64,000 nucleotides of DNA from JAABRU01 sp050180235 (GTDB lineage: Bacteria > Desulfobacterota > Desulfobacteria > Desulfobacterales > Desulfococcaceae), in the NCBI GenBank assembly GCA_050180235.1, contig JBFXEJ010000002.1:74213-138212 (forward strand). Direction: 5' to 3'. Every line of letters begins with the position of its first letter. Within the stretch, counting starts at the first letter, position 1. Below the pieces are notes generated by a model. That model had not been told where the DNA came from. It did not search any database and saw only the letters and a program-made list of their open reading frames with translations. The position numbers were made by a program, and so were the translations under genes. Of the stretch, positions 43,007-51,947 are shown piece by piece.

Positions 43007-44191
43007 ATGAGAGATGCATATATTGTTTCATCCGTAAGAACCCCTGGCTGCCGCAGAGCCAAAGGTGCGTTCAAAGATACCCGTCCTGAAGAACTGCTGT
43101 CCTTTATCCTTAAGGCCGCGATTGGAAAAGTTCCGGGACTTGATCCCAAAAAAATTGATGATGTCATGATCGGGTGTGCATTTCCCGAAGCCGAGCAGGG
43201 ACTTAACATTGGCCGTGTTGCCGTGCAGATCGCGGGTCTTCCGGATGAAGTCAGCGGCGCAACTGTGAACCGTTTCTGTGCATCCGGACTTGAGGCCATT
43301 GCACAGTCTGCCATGCGCATTATGTGCGGCTGGTCAGAAATTGCCATTGGCGGCGGTGTGGAATCCATGACATTTGTGCCGATGGGAGGCAATATGCCCC
43401 GTCCTGATGCAGAATTTTCCAATGTGCATCCCGATGCTTACATCTCTATGGGCATAACAGCGGAGAATGTGGCAAAACGCTATAATATCAGCCGTCAGGA
43501 GCAGGATGAATTCGCGTACAATTCCCAGATGAAGGCTGCCAAAGCGCAGAAAGAAAAACTGTTTACCGAAATCGTTCCCACTCCCGCAGTGAAATTTGTG
43601 CAGCAGGCAGACGGAACCTTTAAGAAAGAAACTTTCCTGCAGGATTTTGATGACGGCGTGCGTGCAGATACCACCAAAGAAGGGCTTGCCAAACTGCGCC
43701 CGGCTTTTTCCTTTACCGGTTCCGTAACCGCAGGCAATTCCTCACAGACCACAGACGGCGCGGCAGTCAGCGTGATTATGAGTGAGAAAATGGTCAAAGA
43801 ACTGGGCGTAAAACCCATTGCCAAACTGAAATATTACACCACTGTGGGCTGCCGGGCTGATGAAATGGGAGTAGGGCCGCGTTATGCGATTCCCAAACTC
43901 CTGAATCTGGCCGGAATGAAAGTCGAGGACATTGGTGTATGGGAAGTCAATGAGGCATTTGCATCTCAGGCTTTGTACTGCCTGCGCGAACTGGGCATTG
44001 ATAAATACATGGACAGAGTCAATTTGTATGGCGGAGCGATTGCACTGGGTCATCCTCTGGGATGCACAGGCGCAAAACTCTGCGCGCAGATCGTTCACCG
44101 CATGCAGGAGCGCGGAGCCAAATACGGAGTGGAATCCATGTGCATCGGCGGCGGCATGGGCGCGGCTGCTTTGTTTGAACTGTGTGACTGA
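43007..44191 (+). CDS. fadA: Acetyl-CoA acyltransferase (3-ketoacyl-CoA thiolase)
   Basis: 394 residues. The nucleophile is C91 in NRFCASGLEA. The catalytic His lies in GGAIALGHPLGC and the second Cys in MCIGGGMG. It cleaves 3-ketoacyl-CoA to acetyl-CoA and shortened acyl-CoA, the last step of the spiral. GGAGG lies 8 bases upstream of the ATG. With the two upstream genes it makes a complete beta-oxidation set. Confidence 0.95.
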   Translation: MRDAYIVSSVRTPGCRRAKGAFKDTRPEELLSFILKAAIGKVPGLDPKKIDDVMIGCAFPEAEQGLNIGRVAVQIAGLPDEVSGATVNRFCASGLEAIAQSAMRIMCGWSEIAIGGGVESMTFVPMGGNMPRPDAEFSNVHPDAYISMGITAENVAKRYNISRQEQDEFAYNSQMKAAKAQKEKLFTEIVPTPAVKFVQQADGTFKKETFLQDFDDGVRADTTKEGLAKLRPAFSFTGSVTAGNSSQTTDGAAVSVIMSEKMVKELGVKPIAKLKYYTTVGCRADEMGVGPRYAIPKLLNLAGMKVEDIGVWEVNEAFASQALYCLRELGIDKYMDRVNLYGGAIALGHPLGCTGAKLCAQIVHRMQERGAKYGVESMCIGGGMGAAALFELCD

Positions 44192-44219
44192 TTTCTGCTT
44201 GTAGATAAGCTGTGATATA

Positions 44220-44308
44220 ATACCAAATCGCCATTGATTTTTTCAGAAAATCCCCTCTTGAGAGGGGCAGGGGTGTGTTTAAGTATATTTTCAATGGAGA
44301 ATTGGTAT
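44220..44308. mobile_element. MITE-like family C, short copy
   Basis: ATACCAAATCGCCATTGATT to TTTTCAATGGAGAATTGGTAT. The interior contains CCCCTCTTGAGAGGGG. Confidence 0.65.
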
Positions 44309-44316
44309 AATGGGTT

Positions 44317-44355
44317 AAAGGGCTGTTTCCTGCATAAGGGGGCAGCCCTTTTTTT
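44317..44355 (+). terminator. Rho-independent terminator after the thiolase gene
   Basis: AAAGGGCTG, a 17-base loop region, then CAGCCCTTT followed by a run of T. This is a textbook GC stem with a T tail closing the beta-oxidation locus. Confidence 0.85.
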
Positions 44356-44642
44356 GTCAGCAGGCTCCCGTCCTGTTTTTTCGGTTCTTTTCTCATTTCC
44401 TCAGTCAAACATAATAAATCTGTAATTATCTAAAATTTCAGATAATTATTGAATAACTTCCATCTTGAAATGAACAGGGATATATCCTGAATTATGTTTT
44501 TTTGATTTTTTTCTTGCAATTTCAGATACAGTTGTTGTATAAAAAACTTGGATTTTTGAAAGATAACTCTGTCTGGCATCAGGTCATATACCCTGATGGA
44601 AAATGGCAGTCCGTCTGAAATTTAGCATGAAATTTGCGGTCC

Positions 44643-44661
44643 GCATAACAACTGGTTATGT
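44643..44661 (+). promoter_or_regulatory. GCATAACAACTGGTTATG motif upstream of an unknown ORF
   Basis: The same palindromic motif as at 35859, in the same orientation relative to the following gene (44708). The stretch 44356-44642 contains nothing else I can support. Confidence 0.45.
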
Positions 44662-44707
44662 GGTTTAATATTTTGATTTTTAATGATACCGTTAAAGGAG
44701 ATTATTT

Positions 44708-45058
44708 ATGGGGTTTTTAAATTTATTATTCGGTAAAAAAGATGAGATAAGTGAAAATCCTCTTGAAAAAGAGAGACAAGCTATTTTACAAAAAACAAAA
44801 GATGAGATTTATCAGGAATGTTATTCTAAGCTTACCGAAGCAATTCCAGATAGATATAAAAATAATTATAACGATTGCTCTGTAGGTATTAGTTTAACTT
44901 TCACAATGAATGTTAATCTTGATGATGATGTAGTCCACAAAATTTTGACTAAAGCTGCTTATGACGCTATGAAAAGTGTCAAGTTAAAATGTGTTGAAAA
45001 TCCTTCTATCAAACTTCAAAATTTTTTTCATTATAGAATTGTTGTTAAGTGGAAATAA
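44708..45058 (+). CDS. Unknown small AT-rich protein
   Basis: 116 residues, with AAAGGAG about 10 bases upstream of the ATG. The N-terminus MGFLNLLFGKKDEISEN is followed by a lysine/glutamate-rich helix and then a beta-rich C-terminus (CSVGISLTFTMNVNLDDD, FHYRIVVKWK). It is not recognised. It is AT-rich like the defence and toxin-antitoxin modules and is preceded by the CATAAC-type motif, suggesting it belongs to the same mobile gene pool. Confidence 0.6.
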   Translation: MGFLNLLFGKKDEISENPLEKERQAILQKTKDEIYQECYSKLTEAIPDRYKNNYNDCSVGISLTFTMNVNLDDDVVHKILTKAAYDAMKSVKLKCVENPSIKLQNFFHYRIVVKWK

Positions 45059-45282
45059 TTGTTTTATCACATAAATCTTATTTTTATCAGATAGTTATGT
45101 GTCGGAACTATAAATCGGATTAATGAGCATAGCATTGTTATTGTCATCAGAATTTTTTATAGGGTGTGTGAAAACGAAGCGTTGTCCACCCTATTTAACC
45201 CGTCATTTAGAGCTTATTTTTCAAACACGCACTGTATAAACCCAGCGATCAAGCCGCTATCCATTATGTGTTTATTTTTTAT

Positions 45283-45430
45283 ACTAGATGTTCAAGTTTT
45301 TTAGATTGACAGCCACAAATTTATAAATTTCAACAGGTTAATATTTTAAGATTTTTTTCTCTTAAAATATTAACCTGTTGAAATTTCATTTAATATAAAA
45401 AATCAAGAAAAAAAAACTTGAACATCTAGT
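45283..45430. mobile_element. Nested perfect palindrome, MITE-like
   Basis: Outer arms CTAGATGTTCAAGTTTTTT are perfect inverted repeats of 19 bases. Inner arms at 45325-45350 and 45361-45386 are a perfect 26-base inverted repeat (AAATTTCAACAGG...) around a 10-base T-rich loop. No ORF. The transcript would form a very stable hairpin. Confidence 0.8.
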
Positions 45431-45451
45431 TATAAGAGGAGATAAGTAATT

Positions 45452-45571
45452 ATGAAATATGATTGGAAACAAGAGTATGATTCTCTTGCATCTGATTTTT
45501 TAAAATTGCATTTTGGAAATTGTCAGCAGGTAGGGTGGGCAAAATCTTTTCTTTGCCCAGCACTGAACTGA
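45452..45571 (+). pseudogene. 5' fragment of an ORF cut by a repeat
   Basis: AGAGGAGATAAGTAATT ATG begins MKYDWKQEYDSLASDFLKLH. At about codon 23 the frame runs into the GGTAGGGTGGGCAAAAT repeat and stops at 45571. A good ribosome site and AT-rich coding character suggest a real gene start truncated by the repeat insertion. Confidence 0.5.
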
Positions 45572-45675
45572 TTTTTTGCCGGATAACTGTGTTTTTGTCA
45601 ATGGACAAAAAATCAGTTCCAATTCAGCGGTTTTCGTTCAGCAGGTAGGGTGGGCAAAATTTTTTCTTTGCCCAC
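45524..45675. repeat. Family E repeat (GGGTGGGCAAA), copy 1
   Basis: CAGCAGGTAGGGTGGGCAAA occurs at both ends. Inside, GAACTGATTTTTTG and CAAAAAATCAGTTC form a hairpin. Copy 2 is at 46530. Confidence 0.7.
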
Positions 45676-45867
45676 CACAATAAAAAAAATGCTTATCCAA
45701 AAATGAATCTCCCAAACTCGGTTTTTCTCATCCATGAAAACTTTGGAGTGGCTGTTTGCCATTCTGCCAATGAAGTTTTCCGATTCCGTAAGAATAACAC
45801 AGTCTCCGAAAAATCTTCACCCGCTGGTTTCACTGTCAAATTATTAATCTGTATGGAGGTGTCCAAT

Positions 45868-46092
45868 ATGAATATGGAAACATTTGAAAATGAGATATTT
45901 CGTTTATCTCCGGCAGAAAGGGCTTATCTTGCACAAAAACTGCTTCTGAGCCTAGAATCCCTGACTGATGAGGAAATCAGTCAGTCATGGATGGCTGAAG
46001 CTGACAGACGTTCCCGTGAACTTGACAGGGGGGATGTGAAACCGGTTTCAGCGGAAACAGTCAGGAATAAAGCAAAGGCTCTTTTGCGATGA
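45868..46092 (+). CDS. Addiction-module antitoxin
   Basis: 74 residues from the ATG at 45868 with GGAGGTG upstream. The longer frame from 45703 covers repeat sequence. LSPAERAYLAQKLLLSLE followed by SQSWMAEADRRSRELDRGD is the pattern of the small addiction-module component family (PF09720). It overlaps the ParE toxin by 4 bases. Confidence 0.8.
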   Translation: MNMETFENEIFRLSPAERAYLAQKLLLSLESLTDEEISQSWMAEADRRSRELDRGDVKPVSAETVRNKAKALLR

Positions 46093-46385
46093 CAGATTAT
46101 CAGTTTCATCCTGAAGCGGAAACCGAATATCTTGAAACCGTTGCATACTATGAGTCACAGAATCCGGGACTTGGGGCTTTATACATCAGTGATTTTGAAA
46201 GTGTCATGAAACATGCCTGCGGGTTTCCGGCGAGGTACCCGGTTGAAAAAAAATCTGACATCCGCCGCGTCAGACTTAAACACTTTCCGTTCACTGTGCT
46301 GTTCCGGGAGTCAGACAGTATCATACAGGTTTTGGCTGTTGCCCATCACCGCCGCAGACCGGCTTACTGGATGAACCGGCTCTGA
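46089..46385 (+). CDS. RelE/ParE-type toxin
   Basis: 98 residues. The YQFHPEAETEYLETVAYYE start, RYPV, RRVRLKHFPFTVLFRE and AVAHHRRRPAYW match ParE-like toxins of the RelE superfamily. ParE members poison gyrase; RelE members cleave mRNA; which applies is not decided by sequence. It starts inside the antitoxin stop (ATGA). Confidence 0.85.
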   Translation: MTDYQFHPEAETEYLETVAYYESQNPGLGALYISDFESVMKHACGFPARYPVEKKSDIRRVRLKHFPFTVLFRESDSIIQVLAVAHHRRRPAYWMNRL

Positions 46386-46529
46386 TGAACGCCAGATCCG
46401 CCGGACTGCCGACTCCCTGTTTTTCTGTCAATTTTTCCATGAGATCCATTTTTTTACATGAAAATTTTGGAGTGGCTGCCTGAAATGACGTTTGGACAGA
46501 TACATCCTTTAGAGCCGCTGAGTATCCAT

Positions 46530-46646
46530 GAGTAAGTAGGGTGGGCAAAATCTTTTCTTTGCCCACCACGGAACTGATTTTTTGCCGGATAACTGTGTTT
46601 TTGTCAACGGACAAAAAATCAGTTCCAATTCAGCGGTTTTCGTTCA
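46530..46646. repeat. Family E repeat, copy 2
   Basis: AGTAGGGTGGGCAAAATC through CAGCGGTTTTCGTTCAG, nearly identical to copy 1. Just before it (46459-46487) is GAAAATTTTGGAGTGGCTG, also present near 45738. It separates the two toxin-antitoxin pairs. Confidence 0.7.
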
Positions 46647-46735
46647 GATTTGCCAATTATCCCGGCTTACCGTATAACCCCACCGTTGCACCGGACAGAT
46701 CCGGTTGATAAAATAAATCCCAAAAGGAGAAATTT

Positions 46736-46963
46736 ATGCTGGCAATGAACCATCCGATTATCAATCAGATAGAAAAACTGTCTGATATTGAAAAACTTCA
46801 GATTATTGATATTATATTGGCAAAGCTTGACAGCCCTGACCCGGAGATTGACAAATGCTGGGCAGAGGAATCAAAAACCCGGTGGAGTGAATACAGAGCG
46901 GGAAATGCGGAGACAATATCATACAGAGAAGCAATGTCAAAATATCGGAATCGGAGTATATGA
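46736..46963 (+). CDS. Second addiction-module antitoxin
   Basis: 75 residues. IEKLSDIEKLQIIDIILAKL and CWAEESKTRWSEYRAGNAE match the PF09720-type antitoxin as in the previous pair. AAAGGAGA precedes the ATG. It overlaps the next toxin by 4 bases. Confidence 0.8.
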   Translation: MLAMNHPIINQIEKLSDIEKLQIIDIILAKLDSPDPEIDKCWAEESKTRWSEYRAGNAETISYREAMSKYRNRSI

Positions 46964-47268
46964 AAAATATACGTTTTCTCAGGTCAGCATCGCAGGAACC
47001 TGATGAGGCGGTTGAATGGTATGATCAGCAGGCAGCCGGTCCCGGAATGAAATTTCTTGATGATGTGGACAATGCGTTAAGGCGGATCAGTCTCTATCCG
47101 TATTCGTATGCGGAAATCGAAGACGGGATTCGTCGTTGTCTGGTGAACAGATTTCCGTATGGTCTGATTTACGGTATGGATGAAGGAATGACTGTTATTA
47201 TTGCTGTTGCTCATTTGCATCGAAAGCCGGGATACTGGAGCAGAAAAATTAAGCAGAGGAATAACTGA
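46960..47268 (+). CDS. Second RelE/ParE-type toxin
   Basis: 102 residues. FLRSASQEPDEAVEWYDQQ, IRRCLVNRFPYGLIYG and AVAHLHRKPGYW match ParE-like toxins. Same gene order and overlap as the pair at 45868-46385, with moderate similarity, so an old duplication or related acquisition is likely. Confidence 0.85.
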   Translation: MKNIRFLRSASQEPDEAVEWYDQQAAGPGMKFLDDVDNALRRISLYPYSYAEIEDGIRRCLVNRFPYGLIYGMDEGMTVIIAVAHLHRKPGYWSRKIKQRNN

Positions 47269-47683
47269 GGCAGAAAAATCCTAATCCGGCATTCAGGCGG
47301 ACGGGCAAAAAGCCGTCCACCGCTGAACTTGCTGTTAAATGGCTATTCATTTCTGCTTTGTCAGATAACCGGGTATAATCCTGTAAAATCAGATCATCAG
47401 AATTAAAAGCGCACCGGGCATATTTCCCTTTGTTTTCCTGTATAAATTTTTCACAAAATTCGGTTTTTCATAAAAAACTGTTTTTCCTGACACATGAAAA
47501 TTTTCACTTGCTTATTTATCATATCAGCCCCCGGTATCTGCACCAGTCTTAAATTTTCCGGTCATTTTGATCAATCAGCCTTTGTGCTGATACTCCTGTT
47601 GTTATGTTTTGGCGAAAACATTGTGCAATGGACGTTTTCTCCGCAGAATACCTGACATTATAAAAAAATCGATTTACCATTTT

Positions 47684-47860
47684 GACATATTTGCCCGGCT
47701 GACGGGAATGATTTAAAGTGCATTCTTTCCCACAGAGGACACAGAGGATTTTTTAAATTCTTTCCGTTTTGACATATTTGCCCGGCTGACGGGAATGATT
47801 TAAAGTGCATTCTTTCCCACAGAGAACACAGAGGATTTCACAGAGGACACAGAGGATTTT
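47684..47860. repeat. 87-base tandem repeat with CACAGAGGACACAGAGG
   Basis: GACATATTTGCCCGGCTGAC begins at 47684 and again at 47771. The unit ends with CCCACAGAGGACACAGAGGA. The surrounding gap 47269-48123 has no gene. Confidence 0.8.
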
Positions 47861-47904
47861 TAAGCTGCCCGTTCCAACCAGATTTTTTATTATTTCCCGT
47901 TTTT

Positions 47905-48036
47905 CTTCCTCGTTCCTCGTTCCCACGTTTTACGTGAGAATGCAGACCGGACGCTTTGCGTTCCGTGTGTTCACCACGCGTCACGGGACGCGGGAGCGTC
48001 CCGAAGGCATTCCCACGCGAAGCGTGGGAACGAGGG
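47905..48036. repeat. Inverted repeat CGTTCCCACG...CGTGGGAACG
   Basis: CTCGTTCCCACGTTTTACG on the left is matched by AAGCGTGGGAACGAGG on the right, with an inner GCGTCACGGGACGCGG palindrome. Heptamer repeats (CTGAACACTGAAACC) follow at 48063-48105, just before dnaE. Confidence 0.6.
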
Positions 48037-48123
48037 AAGGGGGAAGCTTTGGAATGAGGGATTGATAACTGAACACTGAAACCTGAACACTGACACCTGA
48101 CACCCCCAAAAAGGATTTTATAT

Positions 48124-51100
48124 ATGAGTGATGCAAACCCCAATTTTGTCCACCTTCATCTTCATACCCAGTACAGCCTGCTCGACGGCGCAATCCGTCT
48201 GGATGCCCTGTTCAAACGGGCAAAGGAATATGGCATGGAGGCCGTGGCTGTAACGGATCACGGAACCATGTTCGGCACTGTGGATTTTTATGAATATGCA
48301 AAAAAGGCCGGGATCAAACCCATTATCGGGTGTGAATGCTATCTTGCGCCCCGGAGCCTGAGTGAGAAAACAGCGGAAAGCAAAGGAAACCATCATCTGC
48401 TGCTGCTGGCTGAAAACATGGAAGGATACCGCAATCTCTGCAAACTGGCTTCCATTGCCCAGTTGCAGGGATTTTACTATAAACCCCGCATTGACAAGGA
48501 AGTGCTGCAGGCCCACAGCAAAGGACTGATTGGCGCATCTGCCTGTCTGCACGGGGAAATCCCCATGCTTATCAAAGCAGGGAAAATCAAAGAGGCTGAT
48601 GAAGCTGCGCGTTTTTATCTGCAAACCTTTGGGGAAAAGAATTTCTTTCTGGAAGTGCAGCACAATGACATTCCGGAGCAGGAAAATGTGAACCGGGGAC
48701 TGCTGGATATGAGTCAGCGTCTTTCCATTCCCCTGATTGCCACCAATGACTGCCATTATCTGGATCGCGGGGATGTGCGCGCGCATGATGTGCTGCTCTG
48801 CATTCAGACCGGAAAAACCGTAAATGATTCCGGACGGTTCAAATTTTCAACCGATCAGCTTTATTTCAAATCCGGCAAAGAAATGCAGCAGCAGCTTGGG
48901 CATTTTCCGGGCGCGATTGAAAACACAGTGGAAATTGCCAGACGCTGCAATATTGAATTTGATTTCAACACCTACCATTTTCCCCAGTTTGATCCGGGTT
49001 CCGGCAAATCCGCAGATGATCTGTTTGATGAGGAAGTGCGCAAAGGATATGCAGAGCGCATGAAGCGTATTCTGGCAAAACATCCTGACATCAATAAAAA
49101 AATCTATGATGAACGGCTGGAATATGAACTGGAAGTCATTAAAAAAATGGGGTTTCCCGGATATTTTCTCATTGTGGCTGATTTTATCCGCTATGGAAAA
49201 AACAACGGTGTTCCGGTCGGGCCCGGACGCGGCAGCGCGGCAGGCAGCATGGTGGCCTATGCAATGGGCATTACCGATTTGGATCCCATTGAACACGGTC
49301 TGATCTTTGAGCGTTTTCTCAATCCATCGCGCATCAGTATGCCGGATATTGACGTGGATTTCTGCATCAATGGCCGTGAAAAAGTGTTCAAATATGTGGT
49401 GGAAAGATACGGCGGGGGCGATTATGTTGCGCAGATTATCACATTCGGAAAACTCAAAACCCGTGCGGTGATCCGGGATGTGGGACGCGCGCTGGATATT
49501 CCCCTGTCTGAAGTTGATGCTATTGCCAAAATGGTTCCGGATGTGCTGAATATCAGTCTGGAAGATGCTTTGGATCAGGAACCCAGACTGAAAAACATGG
49601 CTGAAACCGATCCCAAAATCGGTGAACTGATTCGCATTGCCAAAACATTGGAAGGACTGCCCAGGCACGCGTCCACACACGCGGCAGGTGTGGTTATCGG
49701 TGACAAGCCTCTGGTGGAATATCTTCCCCTGTACAAAGGGAAAAAAGACGAAGTTGTGACCCAGTTTGACATGAAACGGGTGGAGCAGATCGGGCTGGTC
49801 AAATTTGATTTTCTGGGACTGCGCAACCTCACGGTAATGGAACACGCGCTGAATTTGATTGAACAGAGCGGGCATCCGCGTCCGGATTTGCTGAATCTGG
49901 ATTTCACGGATTTGGACACGTTCAAACTGTTATCAGCCGGAGATACCACCGGCGTATTCCAATTGGAAAGTTCGGGAATGAAAGAACTGCTGCGCAGACT
50001 GCGTCCCGCGCGTTTTGATGATATTACCGCACTGGTTGCGCTGTACCGTCCCGGCCCATTGGACAGCGGCATGGCAGATGAATATGTGGAGCGCAAACAC
50101 GGACGGCACAAAGTGGTGTATCTGATCCCGGAACTCGAACCCATTCTCAAAGAAACCTACGGCGTTATTTTGTATCAGGAACAGGTTATGCGTATCGCTG
50201 CTGATCTGGCAAGCTATTCCATGGCAGAAGCTGACGGACTGCGCAAGGCTATGGGAAAAAAGATTGCGGAGATGATGGCAAAACACCGGGAGCGTTTCAT
50301 CAAAGGCGCAGTGGAAAACAGGCATCCGGAAGACAGGGCATCCCAGCTTTTTGATCTTATGGAAAAATTCGGCGGATACGGATTCAACAAATCCCACAGT
50401 GCTGCTTATGCCCTGATTGCATTTCAGACAGCATGGCTTAAAACCCATTATCCTGTGGAATTTATGGCTGCTTTGCTTACCAGTGAAATGGGTTCCATTG
50501 ACAGTGTGGTGAAATTCATTGATGAATGCCGCGGCCACGGTATTCAGGTGCTTCAGCCGGATGTGAATGAAAGTGCCAGGGAATTCACTGTTATCAAAGG
50601 AAATATCCGTTTTGGTCTCGTGGCTGTGAAAAATGTGGGGGAAGGCGCGATTGAATCCATTATGGAAGCCCGCGCGGAAGGGGGCAGATTCAATACGATC
50701 TTTGATTTCTGTGAAAGGGTTGACCTGCGCCGGGTGAACAAACGGGTCATGGAAGCCCTGATCCGTTGCGGCGCAATGGATACGCTGGCTGGAAACCGTG
50801 CGCAGAAAATGGCTGTGCTGGAACATGCTTTGGAATACGGTCAGCGTATGCGCAAAGAAAAGGACAGCCCCCAGTTTGGACTGTTCGGTATGGGCGCAGC
50901 ACCTGTTCCCGCGGCTGCCCCGACTCTGCCGGATCTGACGGAATGGGATGATAAGGAAAAATTGAATCTGGAAAAAGAATCTCTGGGATTTTACATTACC
51001 GGTCATCCGCTGGGACGTTATCAGAAGATTCTGGAAAAATTCACCAGCGCGGACAGCCTGAGCCTGAAAGAAAAAAACAATGGTCAGCCTGTGCGCATTG

Positions 51101-51648
51101 GCGGCATTATAACTGCTGTCAAGACCATCAGAACCAAAAAAGGCGATGAAATGGCCTTTGTCACCACAGAAGATTTGGCAGGCACAGTGGAAACAACTGT
51201 TTTTTCAAGCGTGTATGATACTGTCCGCCATCTGCTGATTCAGGACACTGCCGTGATTATTGAGGGGGCCTTGCAAAAGGATGAGAAATCTGTCAAAATT
51301 CTCGCAGATCGCATTGTGCCGGTCAATGAGGCGGAAAACATATGGGCTGCCAGTCTTCATTTTCATCTGGATATGAGCCGTACAGATCGGGATAAACTGA
51401 CAAAACTCATGGAGATTATCAAAAATCATCCGGGCAACTGCCGGGGTTATCTGCATCTGCGTGATCCGGAAAAATCAGAGGCTGTGATTGTCATATCCGA
51501 GAATGTGCAGATCAAGGCCTGTGAGGAACTGGAGCGGGATGTCACGGAACTGCTCACGTATCCGGCAGTGGAAACTGTCTGCAAACTCGCATCGTCTGAA
51601 ATTATGAACAGCAAAAAAGGCGGGTGGAGCAGCCATCAGCGGAACTGA
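48124..51648 (+). CDS. dnaE: DNA polymerase III subunit alpha
   Basis: 1174 residues, full length. The N-terminal PHP domain begins FVHLHLHTQYSLLDG. The polymerase core has PDIDVDFC with catalytic D408 and D410. A helix-hairpin-helix, an OB-fold near the C-terminus (VRIGGIITAVKTIRTKKGD) and a C-terminal tau-binding tail follow. It is the replicative polymerase. It stands alone, with over 800 bases of repeats upstream and a family C element downstream. AAAAAGGA precedes the ATG. Confidence 0.97.
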   Translation: MSDANPNFVHLHLHTQYSLLDGAIRLDALFKRAKEYGMEAVAVTDHGTMFGTVDFYEYAKKAGIKPIIGCECYLAPRSLSEKTAESKGNHHLLLLAENMEGYRNLCKLASIAQLQGFYYKPRIDKEVLQAHSKGLIGASACLHGEIPMLIKAGKIKEADEAARFYLQTFGEKNFFLEVQHNDIPEQENVNRGLLDMSQRLSIPLIATNDCHYLDRGDVRAHDVLLCIQTGKTVNDSGRFKFSTDQLYFKSGKEMQQQLGHFPGAIENTVEIARRCNIEFDFNTYHFPQFDPGSGKSADDLFDEEVRKGYAERMKRILAKHPDINKKIYDERLEYELEVIKKMGFPGYFLIVADFIRYGKNNGVPVGPGRGSAAGSMVAYAMGITDLDPIEHGLIFERFLNPSRISMPDIDVDFCINGREKVFKYVVERYGGGDYVAQIITFGKLKTRAVIRDVGRALDIPLSEVDAIAKMVPDVLNISLEDALDQEPRLKNMAETDPKIGELIRIAKTLEGLPRHASTHAAGVVIGDKPLVEYLPLYKGKKDEVVTQFDMKRVEQIGLVKFDFLGLRNLTVMEHALNLIEQSGHPRPDLLNLDFTDLDTFKLLSAGDTTGVFQLESSGMKELLRRLRPARFDDITALVALYRPGPLDSGMADEYVERKHGRHKVVYLIPELEPILKETYGVILYQEQVMRIAADLASYSMAEADGLRKAMGKKIAEMMAKHRERFIKGAVENRHPEDRASQLFDLMEKFGGYGFNKSHSAAYALIAFQTAWLKTHYPVEFMAALLTSEMGSIDSVVKFIDECRGHGIQVLQPDVNESAREFTVIKGNIRFGLVAVKNVGEGAIESIMEARAEGGRFNTIFDFCERVDLRRVNKRVMEALIRCGAMDTLAGNRAQKMAVLEHALEYGQRMRKEKDSPQFGLFGMGAAPVPAAAPTLPDLTEWDDKEKLNLEKESLGFYITGHPLGRYQKILEKFTSADSLSLKEKNNGQPVRIGGIITAVKTIRTKKGDEMAFVTTEDLAGTVETTVFSSVYDTVRHLLIQDTAVIIEGALQKDEKSVKILADRIVPVNEAENIWAASLHFHLDMSRTDRDKLTKLMEIIKNHPGNCRGYLHLRDPEKSEAVIVISENVQIKACEELERDVTELLTYPAVETVCKLASSEIMNSKKGGWSSHQRN

Positions 51649-51747
51649 TTTTTTTCACAAAGGGCACAAATCGTTACACAAACTTCACACTGGTCTGTGC
51701 CCTTTCATTGTCTTATCCCCGTTCCCTCTCTTTGCGTCACTGCCATT

Positions 51748-51885
51748 ATACCGATTTTCCATTGGTTTGATCCAATATCGTCAGTTTTTCCGCAGTTCCG
51801 GCTGTGCAAAAAACCGCTCCGCTTAATTTTTGCACTCCTCCGGATCAGTCGTGCAGATTGGATCAAGTCAATGGCGAATCGGTAT
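51748..51885. mobile_element. MITE-like family C, copy
   Basis: ATACCGATTTTCCATTGGTT to TCAATGGCGAATCGGTAT, with the GTGCAAAAAACCGCTCCGC core. It lies 100 bases after dnaE. Confidence 0.7.
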
Positions 51886-51905
51886 TACATTCATAAAATT
51901 TTCAG

Positions 51906-51938
51906 AAAAACCGGATTTTTCGGAAAAATCCGGTTTTT
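51906..51938. terminator. Bidirectional terminator-like hairpin
   Basis: AAAAACCGGATTTTTC and GAAAAATCCGGTTTTT form a perfect 16-base stem ending in T. It is similar to the hairpin at 2516. It could terminate dnaE. Confidence 0.55.
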
Positions 51939-51947
51939 ATTGGTGTC

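Noticed and set aside
47269..48123. Gene in the gap before dnaE
   Set aside because: Only tandem and inverted repeats are visible; the 86-codon frame at 47805 lies wholly in repeats.
49933..51006. Long minus-strand frames opposite dnaE
   Set aside because: Shadows of dnaE with no domain signatures.
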